Assembly (NCBI GenBank): GCA_024401945.1
Contig: JAKSKC010000035.1
Span: 1-11,691, forward strand
Length of the DNA: 11,691 nucleotides
From: Bacteroidales bacterium
GTDB lineage: Bacteria > Bacteroidota > Bacteroidia > Bacteroidales > UBA932
Direction: 5' to 3'
How positions within the stretch are numbered: the first letter of the stretch is position 1; each line of letters starts with the position of its first letter. A program made the translations under genes and the position numbers. Shown here in pieces: positions 1 to 8,911 of the stretch. Below the pieces are notes generated by a model. That model was not told where the DNA came from, made no database searches, and worked only from the letters and a program-made list of their open reading frames with translations.

Positions 1-438
1 GACCTTGACATCGATTCCCCGTACCCTTGTCCGACGGAAGCTGAATTCAATACCCGTCCTGTATCCATCCCCATGAAGGACACGAAGATACGCGCGACCC
101 ACTACGGAAGGAACATCGAGAAGATCATCGACCTGATAACAACGGAACCGGAAGGCGAGACAAAGACTGCGCTCATACGCTCGCTCGCCGTCTATATGCG
201 TCAGCAGTATCTCATATGGAACAAGGATTCGGTGGCTGACGAAACAATCTTCAACGATATAGTCAAGCTCTCCGATGGCAGGATCACCATCCCGGAGGGA
301 TTGATTCTCAGCAAGATATCTGAGAATCAGAACTATTCAAGACCGACACTCGGCATCAACGTCGGGCAGGCAGGCAACAAGCAGGGAAGGAACAGGAAGA
401 ACAATCGCAAACAGAACAAGAAGAAAGGAGGTCAGTAA
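1..438 (+). CDS. DUF4290 family protein, 3' part (N-terminus outside window)
   Basis: The reading frame is open from base 1, so the gene starts upstream. 145 residues are visible and the internal Met at base 73 is not the start. I recognise the DUF4290 pattern of Bacteroidota: a Pro-rich stretch (SPYPCPTEAEFNTRP), then HYGRNIEKII at visible residues 34-43, then YLIWNKDSVADETIF around residues 70-84. The function of the family is unknown and there is no signal peptide or membrane segment in the visible part. The last 24 or so residues are very basic and polar (GRNRKNNRKQNKKKGGQ), which may point to nucleic-acid binding or a disordered tail; this is inference. The stop overlaps the ftsK start by one base (TAATG), so the two are probably co-transcribed and translationally coupled. 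The same 3' bases carry a Shine-Dalgarno sequence for ftsK. Confidence 0.85.
   Translation, partial: DLDIDSPYPCPTEAEFNTRPVSIPMKDTKIRATHYGRNIEKIIDLITTEPEGETKTALIRSLAVYMRQQYLIWNKDSVADETIFNDIVKLSDGRITIPEGLILSKISENQNYSRPTLGINVGQAGNKQGRNRKNNRKQNKKKGGQ
424..431 (+). promoter_or_regulatory. Shine-Dalgarno sequence for ftsK, inside the DUF4290 3' end
   Basis: AAAGGAGG lies six bases ahead of the ATG at 438. It is a near-perfect anti-SD match and is embedded in the Lys-Lys-Gly-Gly codons at the end of the upstream gene. It stands out because Bacteroidota genes generally make little use of SD sequences and none of the other starts in this window has one this strong. Together with the TAATG overlap it fixes the ftsK start. 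Confidence 0.7.
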
Positions 439-2771
439 TGAAGAAACCGATAGCAGGGATTTCGGGAATAGTCCTCGCATCAGTTACAGTCTATATCCTT
501 CTTTCGATAGTGTCGTATCTCTTCACCTGGAAGGAGGATATGGGCATCACCACCTGCGCGGCCAACCTGTGCGGGAGTCTGGGCTACGGCATCGGCAGAT
601 TATTCGTAAGCGGATGTCTGGGAATATGCAGCCTGGCCGTACCTGTCATTCTGGGAGCATTCAGCATCAGGATGATAAAGGGAAGCGGCAGGATCAATAT
701 CCTCAAGTTCGGCTTCTACATAGCTCTCCTGACCGTTATACTGTCAGTTACACTGGCCTATATAGGTGACCTGTTCAGCTTCTCGAATGCATTCTGCAAC
801 GGACTTGGAGGACCTTTCGGATCGTTCATCGCAGGAGGACTGGAAGGACTGATAGGCAAGGTGGGCACCGGTCTCCTGCTCGCCCTGATCATCATCTGCA
901 CCGCCCTGCTCTGCATTCACGGACTTGCGGACTGGTTGAGCGGAAAGATGCAGAACACCCGGGATACAGTACCTGCACAGCAGCCTGCGCAGGAGGCGGC
1001 ATCCGGGATTGAGCCTGTAACGGAGATGATAAAGGTTCAGGAACCTCCTCAGGAGCCTGCGCCGGAATTGACCACGACAGCTGCGACAGCACCGGAGAAA
1101 AGCGCTGTCAAGACCGTGGAACCTGTCGAGGCCGAGGGAGATTTCGAGATAATAGACAACACGGACGGGCTCAGCACCACAGTGGTCGAAGAACTCAAGC
1201 CAATAGACAACCGCCTGGACCCGCCGGACGGACTGCCCAAATACAAATTTCCTTCACTTGAACTTCTGGACAACCACTCAACCAACAGGCACGAGGTGGG
1301 CAGCGACGAGTTGAACCGCAACAACAACAAGATCCGCGCGGTCCTCGCCAACTACAGGATCCAGCTTCAGGACGTGAAGGCCATAGTGGGACCTACCGTC
1401 ACATTGTACAAGGTTTATCCTGCTCCCGGAGTCAAGATATCGGACATAAAGAAACTTCAGGAGGACATAGCCATCTCCCTCGGGGCCAAAGGTGTCAGGG
1501 TCGTGACCCTGTCCGATTCTGTGGGCATAGAGGTGGCCAACGACTATTCCAGCACTGTGCCGCTCAAAGCCCTGCTCAATGACCCTGCATTCAGAGAAAG
1601 CAAGGCTGACCTGCCTGTGGCAATAGGATATACGATCACCCAGAAAGTAAAGGTTTTCGATCTTGCTGACGCGCCTCACCTTCTCGTTGCGGGAGCGACG
1701 AAACAGGGAAAATCAGTGGGGTTGAACGTCATCGTTAGCTCCCTGCTGTACTCACGCCATCCGTCCGAACTGAAATTCGTCTTCATCGACCCGAAAATGG
1801 TCGAATTCTCGGCGTACGGAGAGCTCCTGCACCATTATCTGGCAGTTCTCCCCGACAGCGAATCCGAAAAGGACGAGCAGGCCAACGCCATTGTCAAGAC
1901 ACCGAAGAACGCCGAGAAGATACTCCGTTCACTGTGCATTGAGATGGATGAAAGATATGAACTTCTGTCAAATGCCGGTGTCAACAACATAAAGCTGTAC
2001 AACGCGAAATACAAGGAGCGCAAGCTGAGACCGGATGAAGGTCACAAGTTCCTCCCTTACATAGTTGTCGTGGTGGATGAGTACGCCGACCTTACAATGA
2101 CCACCGGAGCTTCGCCTGAGGCAAGGGCCGCATCAAGGAGCATCACCAACTCCATCATCAGGTTGGCTCAGAAGGGACGTGCGGCCGGTCTTCACGTGAT
2201 TCTGGCGACACAGCGTCCTTCAGTGGACGTAATATCCGGTGTGATCAAGAGCAACTTCCCTATGAGGATCGCCTTCAGAGTGGCGTCCAGGGTGGATTCA
2301 CAGACAATTCTCGACTCCCCTGGCGCGGAGAAGCTCATTGGCCGGGGGGATATGCTCTTCTCTGCCGGTATCGACACGGAAAGAATCCAGTGCGGCTATG
2401 TCAGCGGTGAGGAGATTGACCGTGTAACGGGCTTTGTCGGAGAGCAACACGGCTATGCAAGGTCATACAGCCATCCTTATTATCTCCCGTCAGCGGCCGA
2501 GGCAACCGGGGAGGCAGGCGGCGGAGCCGTCGATATGACGGATCTGGACAGCAGGTTCGAAGAGGCTGCAAGGATGGTGGTTACGACACAACGAGGCTCG
2601 ACTTCGGACCTCCAGCGCAAACTTGGTATGGGATATGCAAAGGCAGGAAGGGTGATGGACCAGCTGGAAGCCGCCGGAATAGTAGGCCCTCAGGAAGGTT
2701 CAAAACCGCGTCAGGTACTTGTCCCTGACCTTGACAACCTGGAAGAAATCCTGAAACATTTCGTTAAGTGA
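438..2771 (+). CDS. ftsK: DNA translocase FtsK/SpoIIIE family
   Basis: A 777-residue, membrane-anchored, ATP-driven hexameric DNA pump that clears chromosome termini from the division septum and assists dimer resolution (family knowledge). Four N-terminal hydrophobic segments are visible at about residues 7-29, 58-79, 88-110 and 142-162. They are followed by a Pro/Glu/Thr-rich linker (about 171-260), shorter than in E. coli, and an alpha/beta motor. The Walker A motif is GATKQGKS at 419-426 and Walker B is VVVVDEYADL at 543-552. RAAGLHVILATQRPS at 581-595 and the SPGAEKLIGRGDML stretch near 627-640 are typical of the motor. A C-terminal winged-helix gamma domain (about 704-765, with YAKAGRVMDQLEAAGIVGP) would read polar sequence motifs. 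The start is set by a strong SD and by overlap with the upstream stop. The GTGA overlap at the 3' end couples it to the lolA-like gene. One oddity is Lys at position 422 of the P-loop, where Gly is usual. Confidence 0.96.
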   Translation: MKKPIAGISGIVLASVTVYILLSIVSYLFTWKEDMGITTCAANLCGSLGYGIGRLFVSGCLGICSLAVPVILGAFSIRMIKGSGRINILKFGFYIALLTVILSVTLAYIGDLFSFSNAFCNGLGGPFGSFIAGGLEGLIGKVGTGLLLALIIICTALLCIHGLADWLSGKMQNTRDTVPAQQPAQEAASGIEPVTEMIKVQEPPQEPAPELTTTAATAPEKSAVKTVEPVEAEGDFEIIDNTDGLSTTVVEELKPIDNRLDPPDGLPKYKFPSLELLDNHSTNRHEVGSDELNRNNNKIRAVLANYRIQLQDVKAIVGPTVTLYKVYPAPGVKISDIKKLQEDIAISLGAKGVRVVTLSDSVGIEVANDYSSTVPLKALLNDPAFRESKADLPVAIGYTITQKVKVFDLADAPHLLVAGATKQGKSVGLNVIVSSLLYSRHPSELKFVFIDPKMVEFSAYGELLHHYLAVLPDSESEKDEQANAIVKTPKNAEKILRSLCIEMDERYELLSNAGVNNIKLYNAKYKERKLRPDEGHKFLPYIVVVVDEYADLTMTTGASPEARAASRSITNSIIRLAQKGRAAGLHVILATQRPSVDVISGVIKSNFPMRIAFRVASRVDSQTILDSPGAEKLIGRGDMLFSAGIDTERIQCGYVSGEEIDRVTGFVGEQHGYARSYSHPYYLPSAAEATGEAGGGAVDMTDLDSRFEEAARMVVTTQRGSTSDLQRKLGMGYAKAGRVMDQLEAAGIVGPQEGSKPRQVLVPDLDNLEEILKHFVK

Positions 2772-3277
2772 AGAAACTGACCCTCATACTTCTATGCATT
2801 GTTTCCGCATTCGTTGCGGAGGCACAGCACATCGACGTGAACAGGTTTGCCGAGGACATCGGCAGCAGGCGCGTAAGCTTCAGCATCAGTTTCTCCGAGC
2901 AGAACGGCAGCGTAATGTACTATGGTGACGCCCTGATACAGAAGGACTGCTACCGTGTAACAGTCAACAACGTCTCATACATTTGCGACGGAACGACACT
3001 GTGGATCGTTGACAGGCAGGCTATGGAAATCACGATCCAGGATGCCGAACCGCTCCCAGGAGGCATCACGAACCCGAAACAGCTTCTCAAAAGGACAAGT
3101 GTCACGAAAAGCGGCAAGGATTTCCTCAACGGGGTGTTCTCGGTGCCTGAGGACAGAAAGAAATACGATTTCAAGATGACATCCGTCAAGGTGGAATCCC
3201 CTTCAGCGGACAAGTCCGCATTCAGTTACGACAGCTCGTCAGCCGGCAGTTCCTGGATAGTGACTGACCTCAGGTAA
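2768..3277 (+). CDS. lolA: LolA-like periplasmic outer-membrane lipoprotein carrier
   Basis: A 169-residue protein with a clear Sec signal peptide (MKKLTLILLCIVSAFVAEA, predicted cleavage after residue 19). The mature part fits the LolA fold: it collects lipid or peptide ligands in the periplasm and carries lipoproteins to the outer membrane (family knowledge). The recognisable stretch is SVMYYGDALIQKDCYRVTV, then YICDGTTLWIVD and MEITIQDAE at about residues 49-99, matching the LolA pattern of yr-l---g---icDG-tlW-yd---k-vti. It is shorter than the usual 200 or so residues. The start codon is GTG and overlaps the ftsK stop (GTGA). There is no SD, so translation probably depends on ribosomes finishing ftsK. 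Placement right after ftsK is a common Bacteroidota arrangement. Its last 52 bases overlap, tail to tail, with the end of addA on the other strand. The ending WIVTDLR still resembles a LolA C-terminus, so the overlap looks genuine. Confidence 0.8.
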   Translation: MKKLTLILLCIVSAFVAEAQHIDVNRFAEDIGSRRVSFSISFSEQNGSVMYYGDALIQKDCYRVTVNNVSYICDGTTLWIVDRQAMEITIQDAEPLPGGITNPKQLLKRTSVTKSGKDFLNGVFSVPEDRKKYDFKMTSVKVESPSADKSAFSYDSSSAGSSWIVTDLR

Positions 3278-6042
3278 TCATCATTCACATACCATACGTA
3301 ACCGTTGACCCGCGCGAACCCGAGCTGACGGTACAGTCTTGCGTATTGCTGCACCTGGCTTATGTATTTCGGCGATTCGTTGCCGAATTTATAATCGATG
3401 ATGTCAACGCTTCCATCAGGGAGTTCAACCACCCTGTCAGGCCGGTGTTCGCTGCCGTCCGGGCCTATTATGGAGACTTCGTTGCGGACGGATGCAGGAT
3501 CGGAGGGGAACCACGCCGGATGTGAAGCAATGCGCTTTGTGAGGAGGAGATAGGCGGCCTCGCCTTCGGCGGGGCCGAGCAGTCCGTCGGAGACGGCTGC
3601 CGTGACGGCGGGCCTCAGGTCCGCCGCCACGCGTATCTCCTCCATGATGCGGTGAAGCACAATGCCCTTCAATCGCGGCGAGGCCTGGGCTCCGGTAAGA
3701 CCGTCCTCCCCGAAGAACTCAGCGGCATCGGCCGACGGCTGAAGTCTTTTTCCTACAGGATAGGACCTGTAGGAGGCGGGGAAGGAAGCCGCGACGGTCT
3801 CCTCTTTCCTCTCCATACGGGTGAAATCATACATAGGGCCAAGTTCGAAGCAGCTTTGACCTCCGAGATAATGGAATATGAGCTCCGAGAAATTGGAATA
3901 TTTCATAACCGCCTTCCCTACGGTGGAGGCACAGGCGTTCGAAGGGACCTTCGCTATGATATGCAGGCACTTGCGCGGCCTTGTCAATGCCACATAAAGG
4001 ATGTTCATATTGTCCACGAGCTGCAGGAACCTCTCCTTCTGAAGACTGTCGCGGAACAGGCTGTTTTCCGCGGTGCTCGAAAGAGAAACGGGATATATGC
4101 CGTCCAGGGCGTCGCTGAACGGTGTACCCGCAGTGTTCAGAGGGCACCAGTGGGTGTCATACTTGTACAGCACGATATCGTCGGTGAAAGGCACGATGGC
4201 ATAATTGAACTCAAGCCCCTTGGACTTGTGTATCGTGAGTATCCTGACAGCATCCGAACTTCCGGGTGAACTGAGTGTGCATCTGGTATCCGGATTTTCC
4301 CAGTATCTGATGAACTCCCTGATGCTGTTTCCGTTGGCTGCGACCCAGTTGTGCACGAAGTCCATAAAGGACTGGACATAAAGGTATTCTCTGGCGAACG
4401 GTTCCGGATCGGCATCGCGCATTGAGCGGATCAGGGCCTCACACAAATCTACAAGGGAATGATATTCAGACGGGTAGTCCACATTGAGGTTTCCGGCCAG
4501 ATAGGCGTAGATGCTGTTGTCGGGGTTGTCCATCCCGGCCAGCAGGCTCACAAGGGTGCGCACGCTGAGTGCTGTCTTGACGTTCAGGGAGTCATCGGAG
4601 ATGACAGGTATCCCCTCGGAAATCAACCTGTTTGCAATAAGGGCTCCCCGCTGTCCGTTCCTTACCAGTATACCGATGTCGCTGTACCGGGCACCTGCAT
4701 CCAAGGCCCTGCGCACTGATTCCAGCACGGCATCCACCTGGTCGGAACGGAATTCCACCTTCACGTTCCCGCACTGTTCGTGCCGGCGTCCCAGACCCTG
4801 CGCCACATCAGAATATATATCCTTCAGGCCGATATTCCCGGCAATCCATTCAAAAAGACCGTTGTTGAAATGAACTATGCTGTCGGAGCTGCGCCAGTTG
4901 TCCCTCAGCTGGACTGTAGCCGCCCCCGGGAAGCATCCGTCCACCTCTGAGGCCAGAAGTTTCCATTCGGAATCGCGGAAGCGGTATATGCTCTGCTTCA
5001 CGTCCCCAACTATAAGGTTGTCGTTGCCCCGGCTCTCGCTTTCCTTCAGCAGGGGAAGGAAATTGGACCACTGGATATTGGAGGTGTCCTGAAACTCGTC
5101 CAGCAGGAAGTGGTCGTAGCGCACTCCCGTCTTCTCATACACGAAAGGAGCGTCGGACCCGTCGATAATATCCCTGAGCACGGTGTTGGACTCATCAAGG
5201 CACATGACATTCTTCTCCTGAAGAAGGTTGGAGAACTCCCTGTTGAATTCGGAGGCCAGACCCAGGTTGAAGACCATCGAATCGAGGATGGAGGCTGTAA
5301 CGAAGAAATCATACGGCCTCCCGAACAGTTCGTCCAGTTCGGGAGACTTGGCCCTGGCCGTCCTGGATGGGACCTTGTACGCCCCGTTGTCGCCACGTAA
5401 AATTCCCAGAGCCGCTGCCTTCGCCTCGAAATCCTTCATAACCGCACGGCACTCCTTCCTTATGGCGGCAAGCCTCTGCGGAGGGAATTCCTCGGCAGCC
5501 TTGATCCCGTTCAACTCGGCGAGTTTCCTGTGCTCCTCCGACTTCAGCCTTTTGCCTATCTCGTACAGGCCATCCTCTATGCTCACCTTGTTTCCCTTTT
5601 CCAGGGTCTCGCTCACGCTCTGCCTTATCCAGGAGAGCAGTTCCGTCTTGTCCTCGGTCAGTGAGTCGAGGATATTGTCCATAGCCTCGCATATCAGCGA
5701 ATTCCTGTCCAGTTCTATCTGATAATCCGCGAAACGGCCTATCTCCCTTGAGAAGGACTTGAGGGTCTGCTGGAAGAAACGGTCAATGGTGCTTACCGAA
5801 AAGGCGGAATAATCGTGCAGCAGTTCCACCAGGATCTTCTCCGCCTTCGGATTGGTGGAGGACAGTTCCGCCAGGTCCTTAAGTATCCTGGACTTCATCT
5901 CCTCAGTAGCCTTGTTGGTGAAGGTGACTGCCAGGATATGCCTGTACGGATGGTCCTCAGGAGAATTGAGCAGCAGGTTTATGTATGTCTGCGAGAGATT
6001 GTGGGTTTTTCCGGATCCCGCACTTGCCTTCATCAGTTTCAT
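3226..6042 (-). CDS. addA: AddA/RecB-type UvrD-family helicase-nuclease
   Basis: 938 residues from the chosen ATG. The superfamily 1 helicase motifs are in order: Walker A ASAGSGKT (residues 6-13), AVTFTNKAT (38-46), DEFQDT (315-320), VGDVKQSIYRFR (345-356), LRDNWRS (379-385), TIHKSKGLEF (603-612) and YVALTRPR (683-690). A C-terminal RecB-type PD-(D/E)XK nuclease follows, with GIVLH (His797), PDRVVE (Asp869), DYK (Asp883-Lys885) and QVQQY near 896-900. With AddB it should unwind and resect double-strand breaks for RecA loading. It is compact beside the roughly 1,200-residue Firmicutes AddA. The start at 6042 gives the classic ATGA overlap with the addB stop. A TTG three codons upstream (6051) is possible but less likely, and the ATG at 6033 would leave very little ahead of the P-loop. 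RecB is the alternative name, but there is no recC or recD here and the partner is AddB-like. Confidence 0.92.
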   Translation of the reverse strand: MKLMKASAGSGKTHNLSQTYINLLLNSPEDHPYRHILAVTFTNKATEEMKSRILKDLAELSSTNPKAEKILVELLHDYSAFSVSTIDRFFQQTLKSFSREIGRFADYQIELDRNSLICEAMDNILDSLTEDKTELLSWIRQSVSETLEKGNKVSIEDGLYEIGKRLKSEEHRKLAELNGIKAAEEFPPQRLAAIRKECRAVMKDFEAKAAALGILRGDNGAYKVPSRTARAKSPELDELFGRPYDFFVTASILDSMVFNLGLASEFNREFSNLLQEKNVMCLDESNTVLRDIIDGSDAPFVYEKTGVRYDHFLLDEFQDTSNIQWSNFLPLLKESESRGNDNLIVGDVKQSIYRFRDSEWKLLASEVDGCFPGAATVQLRDNWRSSDSIVHFNNGLFEWIAGNIGLKDIYSDVAQGLGRRHEQCGNVKVEFRSDQVDAVLESVRRALDAGARYSDIGILVRNGQRGALIANRLISEGIPVISDDSLNVKTALSVRTLVSLLAGMDNPDNSIYAYLAGNLNVDYPSEYHSLVDLCEALIRSMRDADPEPFAREYLYVQSFMDFVHNWVAANGNSIREFIRYWENPDTRCTLSSPGSSDAVRILTIHKSKGLEFNYAIVPFTDDIVLYKYDTHWCPLNTAGTPFSDALDGIYPVSLSSTAENSLFRDSLQKERFLQLVDNMNILYVALTRPRKCLHIIAKVPSNACASTVGKAVMKYSNFSELIFHYLGGQSCFELGPMYDFTRMERKEETVAASFPASYRSYPVGKRLQPSADAAEFFGEDGLTGAQASPRLKGIVLHRIMEEIRVAADLRPAVTAAVSDGLLGPAEGEAAYLLLTKRIASHPAWFPSDPASVRNEVSIIGPDGSEHRPDRVVELPDGSVDIIDYKFGNESPKYISQVQQYARLYRQLGFARVNGYVWYVNDDYLRSVTIQELPADELS

Positions 6043-8906
6043 CTTCCGCAAATCTTTTTAAAATCACAGATATCACAGGTCCTGGTATCGTCCGTGCGCT
6101 TCCAGTCTGCAGCCGGATCGGATATCTCGGCGAGGAGTCCGCCGATGCGCTCCCTCATGAGTTCACAGAATTCGGTGTTCAATGCCACGTTCTCCACTTT
6201 CCCGGTGAAAAGGCGCACGGGCTGATATATGGAATTCTCTATCCTTCTGCCCCTTCCGTCAGCGTCCTGCTGCATAAGATAATCGTAAAGATACAGCTGA
6301 AGGGCGATCTTCGGACGTTTCGAGTTATCCGTGCCGAAAAGTGCCCCGACGACCTTTTCCGCATTGTCGGCGTCTATCCTGAAATCCTCGTCCGTCACTT
6401 TGCCGGTCTTGTAGTCAACCACCCTCACCTGTCCCGGAGCCACGCTGTCGATCCTGTCCATTATCCCCATTATCCGGAATCCGTCCATAGTCGAGTACTT
6501 CTTCGACTCCAGACCCAGGATCTTCATCGAGGTCACCCCGCAGGACTTCAGATACTCGATATCCGCCGACAGGGTTTTCATCACATAACGCAGTATGATA
6601 TCCTCGCAGATGAGGTTGCGCCCCGACACCTCGAATGTCCTTAGCCTCTCCATTATGTGGCCCCTGACTATTCCGGAGATCCGCTCCCTCTCCCTGAGCA
6701 TCCGTTGAAGCCGTTCCAGCGACATTGTCCCGTTCCCCTCCGAGTAGAGGGACTGCATTGTCCTGTGGAACACGTCCCCTAGCATTCCGCTGTCGAGCGA
6801 TTCCGCCACCTCATCCTCCTTCTTCAGACCTTCCACCTTGGAATAGAAGAACTTGGCCGGACAGAAAAGGTAATTCTGCAACGAGGATGCGGAAAGGCAG
6901 CCATCCTTCAGCCGTTCAATGTGCTCCGGAAGCTTCTTGACGGCGGCCGGTACGGATGCCTCCCCCACCGCGGAGTCAGCCACGAAGTGATTGACCTTCA
7001 CACCGAAATGCAGTTCCAATTGACGGACATAGCGGCTCATCTCGCCTCCCCTGACCCCTTCCGTTCGGGAATCATACAGCATCCAGACCCTGCGCGCACG
7101 CTGGATCATCCTGTAGAAATAATAGGCCCATACGGCATCCTGGAATTCGTAGGTCGGCAGACCGAAGCCCTTCCTGAACTCGGGAGGGACGAAGGACGAG
7201 GCCACGTTGCGCCTCGGGAACACGCCCTCGTTGCAGCTGAGAAGCACAATGTTTTCAAAGTCGAGGGCCCTGGTTTCCAACGGTCCCATTATCTGGAGGC
7301 CTTTCAGCGGTTCACCCTTGAAAGGGACGGAGCTGCCGGAAACCAGCTGCCTGAGCAGTTTGAAATAGGTGGCTGGAAGTATTCCGAAATCCTCCGCCAT
7401 CAGTCTCTTGACGGATAGGTATATGGCTTTCGCGAAATCAAGTTCCATCGCCATACCCGCATAGACGGGTCCATCCTCCAGGTCATCATCGGTTACGGAG
7501 GCCTTGATGCCGGAAGCGACTGTCTCCAGGACCTCCAGCTGGTAGGCCCCTATGGCCTTTATCAGGGAAGGATCCGCGGAGCGGACATCCTCCACCACCG
7601 GACGGAATATGCATTCAAGCAGGGGGTCCCCGGCAAAGGCATCAGCTGTTATATAGTAGGAGTGGTCCTCCCGTACCGCAGTGCATATCTTCCTGCCTTC
7701 GTCCGACAGAAGCGAACCTACCAGGCTGTTGGATAGGATGGACCACACCTGACGATGGTAGAAATAGCAGATGCCGTCCTTGCGGCGCAGATTCATCTGG
7801 AGGGCCGAGATATCGTTGAACAGGGGCCATATCGCACTGCCTGACAGCGGATAGCCCATTGTTACGTTCAATTTGTCAATCTCCTCAGGAATCGAATTGA
7901 GTACCGGAAGAAGAAGCGTCTCGTCCGGAATCACCACGGCCGTCGTTATGTCGGTCCTGCCTATCCTGCTGAAAATCTCCGGAAGCTGCTTCGCCTGGCC
8001 GACCGCGGAAGGGACGCTGAGAAGATTGAATTCGGTCACCGGCAGTCCTTCGGGGTCGGGTGAGAAGGCCTGTGGGAACATCTCCACGTTGGTTTTCATA
8101 AAGAACGAGGATTTGTTCCATCCGTTGCGTATCATAGGGCTGCTGAAATCCCAGCAGAACTCGGCCTTTCCCGCATCGCGCAGTTTGCGCATCAGCAGTT
8201 TTTCACACTCGTTCAGGGCGTTGAGCCCGACGAATATGTATTTTTTCACCTCGCCGAAACAAGGCTTCAGGATATCGACGGCAGGCTCTGACGCAAGTCT
8301 TTCCGCAAGTTCCCTGTAAACCTTGCCTTCATAGCTGAGCGACTGGCTGGACAGCAGGGCGTTGAAGTCGCGGTAGAGCGGCAGCAGGAGGTCCCACATC
8401 GCGCTGAAACGGTGGTTGAAATCCCCTTCATCCCTGAAATGCCCGAGAAAACGTTCTAGGGCCTCGCGCTGGTTCTCCGTTAGGAACGAGAAGTCCGTCT
8501 GCATGTTCCTGAACTCGGAGATATTGGTGAATATCCTTTCCGGATCCACCAGATATTTGTCCACGTCGTCAAAATCGGACATTATGACAGAGCCCCAGAA
8601 AATGAATTCATCAAGGGTTTCGGCAACGCTCCCCGAAGATTTTTCGTAAAGCGGACGATAGCAGTCATAGAGACGCTTGAGCAGGATAACCCTGTCAGTC
8701 GCCCTTGCCCCGGCGGCACGATAGAAGAAATCGTTCATCGTGAACATGAGCGGAGCGAACACCGGACTACCGGAAGCGGCAACGCACTCCCCCAGATACT
8801 TCCGGAAGAAGACGAGGGCCCGTCGGTTCGGGAAAATGAAGCATAAGCCCTCCGGACCGCGTTCATCGCAGTAATGCGCCGCAACCTGTTTCAGGAACTG
8901 TGTCAT
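6039..8906 (-). CDS. addB: AddB-like PD-(D/E)XK nuclease subunit with Fe-S cluster ligands
   Basis: 955 residues, partner of AddA in the AddAB helicase-nuclease. The N-terminal half is a degenerate UvrD-like helicase core: where a Walker A would sit there is FIFPNRRA (residues 23-30), so ATP hydrolysis by this subunit is unlikely. The C-terminal nuclease shows the AddB iron-sulfur arrangement: Cys682 in LFCPAKFFY, then Cys944, Cys947 and Cys953 (C-x2-C-x5-C, TCDICDFKKICG). Between them are His714 (GDVFH), Asp820 (MDRID), DYKTGK (831-836) and QLYLY (870-874), the RecB-nuclease signature. An in-frame ATG at 8945 exists, but the 13 extra residues would cross a promoter element. MTQFLKQVAAHY is the expected AddB beginning, so I chose 8906. 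It is divergent from alr, first gene of the addBA operon, with a TAnnTTTG element five bases ahead of the ATG. Confidence 0.92.
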   Translation of the reverse strand: MTQFLKQVAAHYCDERGPEGLCFIFPNRRALVFFRKYLGECVAASGSPVFAPLMFTMNDFFYRAAGARATDRVILLKRLYDCYRPLYEKSSGSVAETLDEFIFWGSVIMSDFDDVDKYLVDPERIFTNISEFRNMQTDFSFLTENQREALERFLGHFRDEGDFNHRFSAMWDLLLPLYRDFNALLSSQSLSYEGKVYRELAERLASEPAVDILKPCFGEVKKYIFVGLNALNECEKLLMRKLRDAGKAEFCWDFSSPMIRNGWNKSSFFMKTNVEMFPQAFSPDPEGLPVTEFNLLSVPSAVGQAKQLPEIFSRIGRTDITTAVVIPDETLLLPVLNSIPEEIDKLNVTMGYPLSGSAIWPLFNDISALQMNLRRKDGICYFYHRQVWSILSNSLVGSLLSDEGRKICTAVREDHSYYITADAFAGDPLLECIFRPVVEDVRSADPSLIKAIGAYQLEVLETVASGIKASVTDDDLEDGPVYAGMAMELDFAKAIYLSVKRLMAEDFGILPATYFKLLRQLVSGSSVPFKGEPLKGLQIMGPLETRALDFENIVLLSCNEGVFPRRNVASSFVPPEFRKGFGLPTYEFQDAVWAYYFYRMIQRARRVWMLYDSRTEGVRGGEMSRYVRQLELHFGVKVNHFVADSAVGEASVPAAVKKLPEHIERLKDGCLSASSLQNYLFCPAKFFYSKVEGLKKEDEVAESLDSGMLGDVFHRTMQSLYSEGNGTMSLERLQRMLRERERISGIVRGHIMERLRTFEVSGRNLICEDIILRYVMKTLSADIEYLKSCGVTSMKILGLESKKYSTMDGFRIMGIMDRIDSVAPGQVRVVDYKTGKVTDEDFRIDADNAEKVVGALFGTDNSKRPKIALQLYLYDYLMQQDADGRGRRIENSIYQPVRLFTGKVENVALNTEFCELMRERIGGLLAEISDPAADWKRTDDTRTCDICDFKKICGR

Positions 8907-8911
8907 ATTTA

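Noticed and set aside
6043..6051. TTG start of addA at 6051.
   Set aside because: The ATG at 6042 forms an ATGA overlap with the addB stop, the usual coupling geometry. The TTG adds only three residues without conservation support.
5985..6644. Plus-strand frame of 219 codons across the addA/addB junction, and similar plus-strand frames at 3652-4269 and 5228-5722.
   Set aside because: All are antisense shadows of the helicase-nuclease genes, with no domain-like composition.
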